From: Guillardia theta CCMP2712
Taxonomy: Eukaryota; Cryptophyceae; Pyrenomonadales; Geminigeraceae
Assembly (NCBI RefSeq): GCF_000315625.1
Contig: NW_005434556.1
Coordinates: forward strand, 1-42,102
Length of the DNA: 42,102 bases
Direction of reading: 5' to 3'
Numbering within the stretch: position 1 is the first letter of the stretch; every line of letters begins with the position of its first letter. Positions 37,842-42,102 of this stretch are shown here, one piece after another. The position numbers and the translations under genes were made by a program. Below the pieces are notes generated by a model. The model saw only the letters and a program-made list of their open reading frames with translations. It was not told the origin of the DNA and did no database searches.

Positions 37842-37923
37842 ACCACCACCACCACCACCACCACCACCTCCTCCTCCTCCTCCTCCTCCTCCTCCTCCTC
37901 CTCCTCCTCCTCCTCCTCCTCCT
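37842..37923. repeat. (CAC)n(CTC)n microsatellite between two convergent genes
   Basis: About nine CAC/ACC repeats followed by about twenty CTC/TCC repeats, between the phosphodiesterase stop (37821) and the stop of the next - strand gene (37949). Confidence 0.9.
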
Positions 37924-37946
37924 TGTTTTCTCTTCTTCTTTCTTCT

Positions 37947-38712
37947 TTACTCATCCCCCTCCTCTTTCGCCTCAACTGGAAGGGCATCCGCTTTTCTCAG
38001 CAGCTCTTCGCTCTTCCGCAGCAGGATCATGGCCTGTAGCCTTTCCTTTGCGTCGTCGGATCGAATTCTCCTCCTCGCCTCCTCCTCCACCTGCGACTCC
38101 AATCAATTTCTTGCCTCTCCTCCTCCTCCTCTCCTCTCCTCTATCCACACCAGCTCCTCTCCCCTCCGTCTCCCTCTCTCCCTGCCCCCTCCCCTCCCCT
38201 CTCTCTCTTCCTCGTTTCCCCCTCCCTCTTCTCGCCTCCTCCCTCACCTCGTTGGCTTTCTGCACCAACGACGAGCTGATCATCTTCGCGCGCTCCTCCA
38301 GCTCCAGCAGCTTCTCCAGCTCCGACATGAAATGTACCACCCGCTCCTTGGGCAGCTTGAGCGGGTTCGCCTCCTCCTCCTCCTCCCTCTTCTCCTTCGT
38401 CATCATCACCCCCATCCTCTCCAGGTTCCTCCTCGCCACCAGCAGGCTGGGCCGAGCCAAGTTCACATCCTCGCTCTTGAGCTTCTCCACTGCGTCTTCA
38501 AGGCCCTTGGTCGTTGCCTCCTTTGCCTCCTCCTCCTCCTCCACCAGCTGCTGTTTCACCTCCTCCAGCTTCTCTCGGATCTGAGCGGGAGGACGGAGGT
38601 CCTCGATCTTGCTTATGGGATTCTCACTCGCTCCTGCCATGGCCAGCGCGTCGTTGAGGCCGTAGACTCGGTTCAGCTTCTCCCTCTCCTCCTCGCTCAT
38701 GCTCGTGCTCAT
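37947..38712 (-). CDS. Charged coiled-coil protein, two exons
   Basis: Exon 1 is 38712-38248 (MSTSMSEEEREKLNRVYG ... SLVQKANE) and exon 2 is 38090-37947 (VEEEARRRIRSDDAKERL ... EVEAKEEDE-type end, TAA). The 157-nt intron joins GAG|GTGAGG to CGCAG|GTGGAG in phase 0. Reading through the intron would give an Arg/Gly-rich peptide and is less likely. The product is about 202 aa, acidic and helical, with no recognised domain. The last part (LLRKSEELLRKADALPVEA) may be the most conserved. Convergent with the phosphodiesterase. Confidence 0.62.
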
Positions 38713-38732
38713 TCCCGCGCTGCCGAAACGTC

Positions 38733-38746
38733 AGGATGATGATGAT

Positions 38747-38777
<31 letters not shown>

Positions 38778-38906
38778 ATGATGATGATGATAGAGATAAT
38801 GATGATGATGATGATGATGATTGAGAAGAAGAAGAAGAAGAAGAAGAAGAAGATGATGATGATGATGATTGAGAAGAAGATGAGGATGATGATGATGGAG
38901 ATGATG
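38733..38906. repeat. (GAT)n (GTT)n (GAA)n compound microsatellite
   Basis: GATGATGATGAT, GTTGTTGTTGTT, AATGATGATG and GAAGAAGAAG blocks fill the space between two - strand genes. Confidence 0.88.
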
Positions 38907-38907
38907 A

Positions 38908-39105
38908 TTAGTGGAAGGGGAGGAACCTTTCGAACAAGGAATCGAGGTTGAGGAGAGCAAGATTTTCTTCAGCCTCGTTCAAAGCCATCCTTATCTGTTT
39001 CAGATGTGAAACTTTAATGCGGGAGGAGAGCAAGAGCAAGAGAAGGTAGAGGAGGGTCGGGAGGAAAAGATGAGAAGGAAAACAAGAAGGGGGGAGGAGG
39101 AAGAG

Positions 39106-39137
<32 letters not shown>

Positions 39138-40283
39138 GGAGGAGGAGGAGGAGGAGGAGGAGGAAGAGGAGGAAGAGGAGGAGGAGGAGGAGGAGGAGGA
39201 GGAGAAAGAAGAAGATCGGGTACCTTCATCAGGTTATGCTGTTCCTTCTCCTCCGGCTCGAGCTCTTTCTCAGCTTCCTTGAGCGACTTGTCGGCTTTCT
39301 CCGTCAGCTCTGTGACAGCTCTCTTCAGCAGCTCCGTCTCCTCCTCCAGCTGCTTCTTCCGCGTGTTCCTCTGCCTCTCCTCCCACATGGAATCAATCGC
39401 ATCCTCCTCCTTGTTCTTCGTCGACGACAGAAGATCCGACAGTGACCTGCCCTCCTCCTTCTTCTCCTCCTTCTTCTCCTCCTTCCTCCCGCCCGTCTTC
39501 GCTGGCTCCGACCCTCCTTTCCTCTCTTCTTTCCTCTCCTGCTTCTGCTTCTGCTTCTGCTTCTCCTCGTTCTTCTCCTTCTCCTTCGGCTTCTTGTCGC
39601 TCTTTCTCGTATCCTTCTTCTCCTTCTCTTCCTTCCTCCTCTCCTCCTTGCTTGTCTTCTCCTCCTCCTCCTCTGCCTGCAACGCGAGCTCCTTCCCGTT
39701 AGTCCTCATGTACTCGCTCACTGTGTCCTCCATGGCTGCTGCTCCTCCTCGCCTCCTCGTCTCGCACTCGTGCAGCTTCAGGCTCGCGTCCATCGCTCCC
39801 TCCCCGTCCTGCAGCACATCTCGAAGAAGCTCCTCCGCCCTCCGCAGCTTCTGTTCGGCCTCCTGGCATCCCTCAGGCACCCAACCACTAAGGTAGGAGG
39901 AAGAGGATGATGATGATGATGAGGAGGAGGAGGAGGAGGAGGTAGTGGCAGAAGGTTCAGGGCGGCTGTAAGTCATGAGAACTTCGGCGGAGCACATGTC
40001 AAGATTCGCGAGCATAGACTCTCTGCGGAGTTGCTCGAAACCAACAGGCTTTCTCCTTTCCTTCTCCTTCTTCTCTTTCTTCATCTCCTCCTCCTCTTTT
40101 TCCTCCTCCCTCTCTTCTTTGTTATCTCCCTTGCCCTTCTTGCTCTTCTTCTCTTCTTCTTTGTCTTCCCTTCTTGTCATCTTGTTGTCTCTGAAACCAG
40201 GATTGCTCCCCAGGTACAGGAACGAAGATGCTTTTCTCAGCTTCCGCCCTGCCTCCTCGAATCTCCCGCTCTCCTTAGCTGAC
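38908..40283 (-). CDS. Lys/Glu-rich coiled-coil protein, 5' end unresolved
   Basis: The main exon 40283-39224 begins after an acceptor (TTGTTGCAG) with SAKESGRFEEAGRKLRKA and continues through KEEEKKSKKGKG-type charged runs, a poly-Ser tract, GWVPEGCQEAEQKLRRAEE and KAVTELTEKADKSL-like helix to HNLMK. A donor at 39223 and an acceptor at 38995 (TGAAACAG) remove a GGA-rich intron in phase 0 and add IRMALNEAEENLALL ... LFERFLPFH and a stop. The end of exon 1 (AEQKLRRAEELLRDVL) and the C-terminal exon look like the structured parts. No known domain. The first exon is not identified; the GGAGA microsatellite lies just upstream. Confidence 0.55.
39090..39210. repeat. (GGA)n microsatellite in an intron
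   Basis: About 120 bp of GAGGAGGAGGAAGAGG. It lies inside intron 38995-39223 of the - strand gene. Confidence 0.88.
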
Positions 40284-40392
40284 TGCAACAATGTCAGAAT
40301 AGCTGAGAAACAGAAGACAGAAATAGAGGAGGGGAGGAGAGGAGGAGCAGAGATCGAACGAAAGAGAAGAGGGGAAAGAAATGCATAGACGA

Positions 40393-40553
40393 GGAGAGGA
40401 GAGGAGAGGAGAGGAGAGGAGAGGAGAGGAGAGGAGAGGAGAGGAGAGGAGAGGAGAGGAGAGGAGAGGAGAGGAGAGGAGAGGAGAGGAGAGGAGAGAG
40501 AGAGAGAGAGAGGAGAGGAGAGGAGAGGAGAGGAGAGGAGAGGAGAGGAAAGC
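40393..40553. repeat. (GGAGA)n microsatellite
   Basis: About 30 copies of GGAGA/GAGAG with one short (GA)n interruption near 40495-40512. It lies between the - strand coiled-coil gene and the + strand gene at 40766. Confidence 0.92.
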
Positions 40554-40765
40554 GGAGTGACGAGGAGAGACGGGGAGAAAGAGGAGCAGGGGGAGCAGGA
40601 GCAGGAGGAGAAAGACGAGGGAAAGGATGAGGGGATCAGGAGGGGAGGGACGAGCGGCTACGAGTCGGAGCAGACGTTGACAGGTTGTGCGACAGGCAAG
40701 CGGTCCGGACGTGTTTGGAATATGCTCTCTCCCTGCTGCCAACTCAATCGCTGAGCTCAACGACG

Positions 40766-41708
40766 ATGGAGGAGGAGGAGGGTGGAGCGGAGGGAGACTG
40801 CGTCTACCTCATCGCTAGGCTGATCCTCCTCACCTCAGCACAGACCGTGCAGGTGAAGCTCCTATCTCCTTCCACCACCCCTTGTTGATGGGCGAGCAGG
40901 AGGGGCTCGACATGCTCGACTACCTCAGGCTGCGGCATCACTCCCGCTCGCTCTTCCTCCCGGCGTGCAAGCAGGCGGCCACCCTGAGCCTCCTCCTCCC
41001 TCGGCGATGCTCCGGGCGAGGGGAGCAGGACCGGCTGATGGGAGCGTCTCGCCTCCTCTTCCTCTCCGGGGACTACGAGCAGAGCTTCGACCGGGTTACT
41101 GAGCTCGTGAGCCGCTACATCCTGGAGGAGGAGGCGTCAGCGGGGAGGGAGGAGGCCATCCGGTTCTGCCTGCAGCTGAGGAACCAGCTGGAGGAGAACG
41201 GGGGGCAGGCGGTGAACGGGAGCCTGAGGAACGAGCTGATCGAGTGGGTGCAGAGGAGCAGCAGGAACGCGGAGGAGGTGGAAGCCATGTTCACCCTCCT
41301 CCTCCTCATGGAAGCCCATGAGCTGTATGCTCAGCAGAGCTTTGCGCAGGCTCTGAACCTCCTGCTGGAGGGAAGGCAGACCCCCCACCCCCCCGGCGCT
41401 CACATGTCCCTGTCCTACTCCCAGTTCCTGTCCAGCTGGAGGTCCCGGAGCTTCTTGCCGGTGAGAAAGAATGGGGGAGAGAGTTGAGGCATGAGGAGGA
41501 GGAGGAGGAGGAGAGCCAGCAGGAGCAGGGCAAAGGAGCAGGAGGCAGGAGGAGGAGGAGGAGGAGAGGGTTTTGCTCATGGTGGCTGCAGGTGCTCAAC
41601 GGCAGGACGGAAGCTGGTGAGATCGAACGAGCAGCCGCACGAGCGGCTGAGAAGATCCGAGCGATGGACTCAGATCTCTCCGGAGCTCCTCAGGAGGAGG
41701 AGAAGTAG
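40766..41708 (+). CDS. Unrecognised helical (possibly TPR-like) protein, three exons
   Basis: Exons 40766-40852, 40900-41460 and about 41593-41708, with introns of 47 and about 132 nt. The start is the ATG before EEEEGGAEGDCVYLIARL. An upstream in-frame stretch (CDRQAVRTCLEYALSLLPTQ, from 40685) also looks coding, so the true start may lie further left. The protein is helical, with paired-helix signs (MGASRLLFLSGDYEQSFDRV; ELYAQQSFAQALNLLLEG) suggestive of TPR-like repeats. It ends ERAAARAAEKIRAMDSDL ... QEEEK. About 255 aa. I do not recognise the family. Confidence 0.6.
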
Positions 41709-41752
41709 CAGCAGATGTAGAGAGGGAGGAGGAGGAGGAGGAGTGGAAGCGT

Positions 41753-41815
<63 letters not shown>

Positions 41816-41916
41816 TGGGAGCGAGAAGGCGGGAGGATCAGCTGTGAGGGAGTTTGGGACGAAGGAGGAAGGAGGAGCATGGGAGTTAATTTTGAGTGCA
41901 GTTGAAGGATGAGATC
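41709..41916. repeat. Spacer with (GCA)n microsatellite
   Basis: About 20 uninterrupted CAG/GCA triplets (41752-41812) after the stop of the upstream gene and before the next ATG. Untranslated in the preferred models; a + frame would read it as poly-Ser and another as poly-Gln. Confidence 0.8.
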
Positions 41917-42057
41917 ATGGCTTGTAAGCCAGCGAGAACCCCGAAGTTCGGAGAGGACGGTGAGATTTTCGATTTCTCCTCCCCTCCTCCCGTCTGTGCT
42001 CCGTTTCCTCCTCCAGCTGCTGCTGCTGCTCCTACTCCTTCTCTTCCCCTTGCCCAG

Positions 42058-42097
<40 letters not shown>

Positions 42098-42102
42098 TTG
42101 CC
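41917..42102 (+). CDS. Start of a Pro/Ala-rich ORF, cut by the window edge
   Basis: An ATG opens a frame that stays open to the end: MACKPARTPKFGEDGEIFDF, then PPPVCAPFPPPAAAAAP, then APAPAPAPAPA. The non-repetitive first 20 residues suggest a real N-terminus before a low-complexity linker. No domain can be assigned. Confidence 0.45.

Noticed and set aside
41491-41847. + ORF with a poly-Ser tract over the GCA repeat
   Set aside because: The frame begins inside an intron, conflicts with the third exon of the 40766 gene and has only low complexity.
1-42102. tRNA, rRNA or snRNA genes
   Set aside because: No cloverleaf, rRNA or snRNA core sequence was recognised by eye; a covariance-model search (tRNAscan-SE, Infernal) would be decisive.

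Overview
This is nuclear DNA of a unicellular eukaryote, running inward from a chromosome-end region. The evidence is plant/algal-type telomere repeats (CCCTAAA on the + strand), many short GT-AG introns (about 40-130 nt) with a few probable GC-AG ones, mosaic multidomain signalling proteins and a 100-N assembly gap. A cryptophyte such as Guillardia theta is my best guess; that is inference, not proven here.

Region 1 (1-6173) is a subtelomeric array. Two nearly identical ~2.7-3.0 kb units lie head to tail. Read on the - strand, each has 19-bp tandem repeats, one long gag-like ORF, a 3' region with 76-bp repeats, an (AAT)n tail and telomere repeats. Positions 1-428 are the 5' repeats of a further, diverged unit. 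A 5'-truncated copy of the same element lies at 22523-23074. The ORF C-terminus is homologous to ORF1 of a decayed LINE at 12653-15669, which also carries a Ulp1-type protease and an APE endonuclease but no reverse transcriptase.

Region 2 (6364-12648, - strand) is a large cell-surface/secreted-type gene with cysteine-rich, NHL, glycine-rich, PA14-like and LamG-like domains. It is broken by about three frameshifts, lacks a start next to the LINE, and alternates AT-rich and GC-rich blocks domain by domain.

Region 3 (16677-21958, + strand) holds the most unusual object: a gene for a Cys-rich/coiled-coil/tyrosine-kinase-like/caspase-like protein. Its 5' part is an array of about 13 predicted microexons (twelve of 3 nt, one of 6 nt), each flanked by an acceptor AG and a GTAAG donor and separated by ~105-nt sequence-related introns. 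Half of a PARP catalytic domain follows.

Region 4 (22028-26028) contains weak or broken material, including a polycystin-like (TOP domain) gene on the - strand. Region 5 (26125-42102) is gene dense: a 1,514-aa WD40-RCC1-coiled-coil protein, a small coiled-coil protein, a class I cyclic-nucleotide phosphodiesterase, two charged coiled-coil proteins, a helical protein, and the start of a Pro/Ala-rich ORF at the right edge. Its introns and spacers are full of CCT/GGA/GAT/GGAGA microsatellites. No tRNA, rRNA or CRISPR array was seen.
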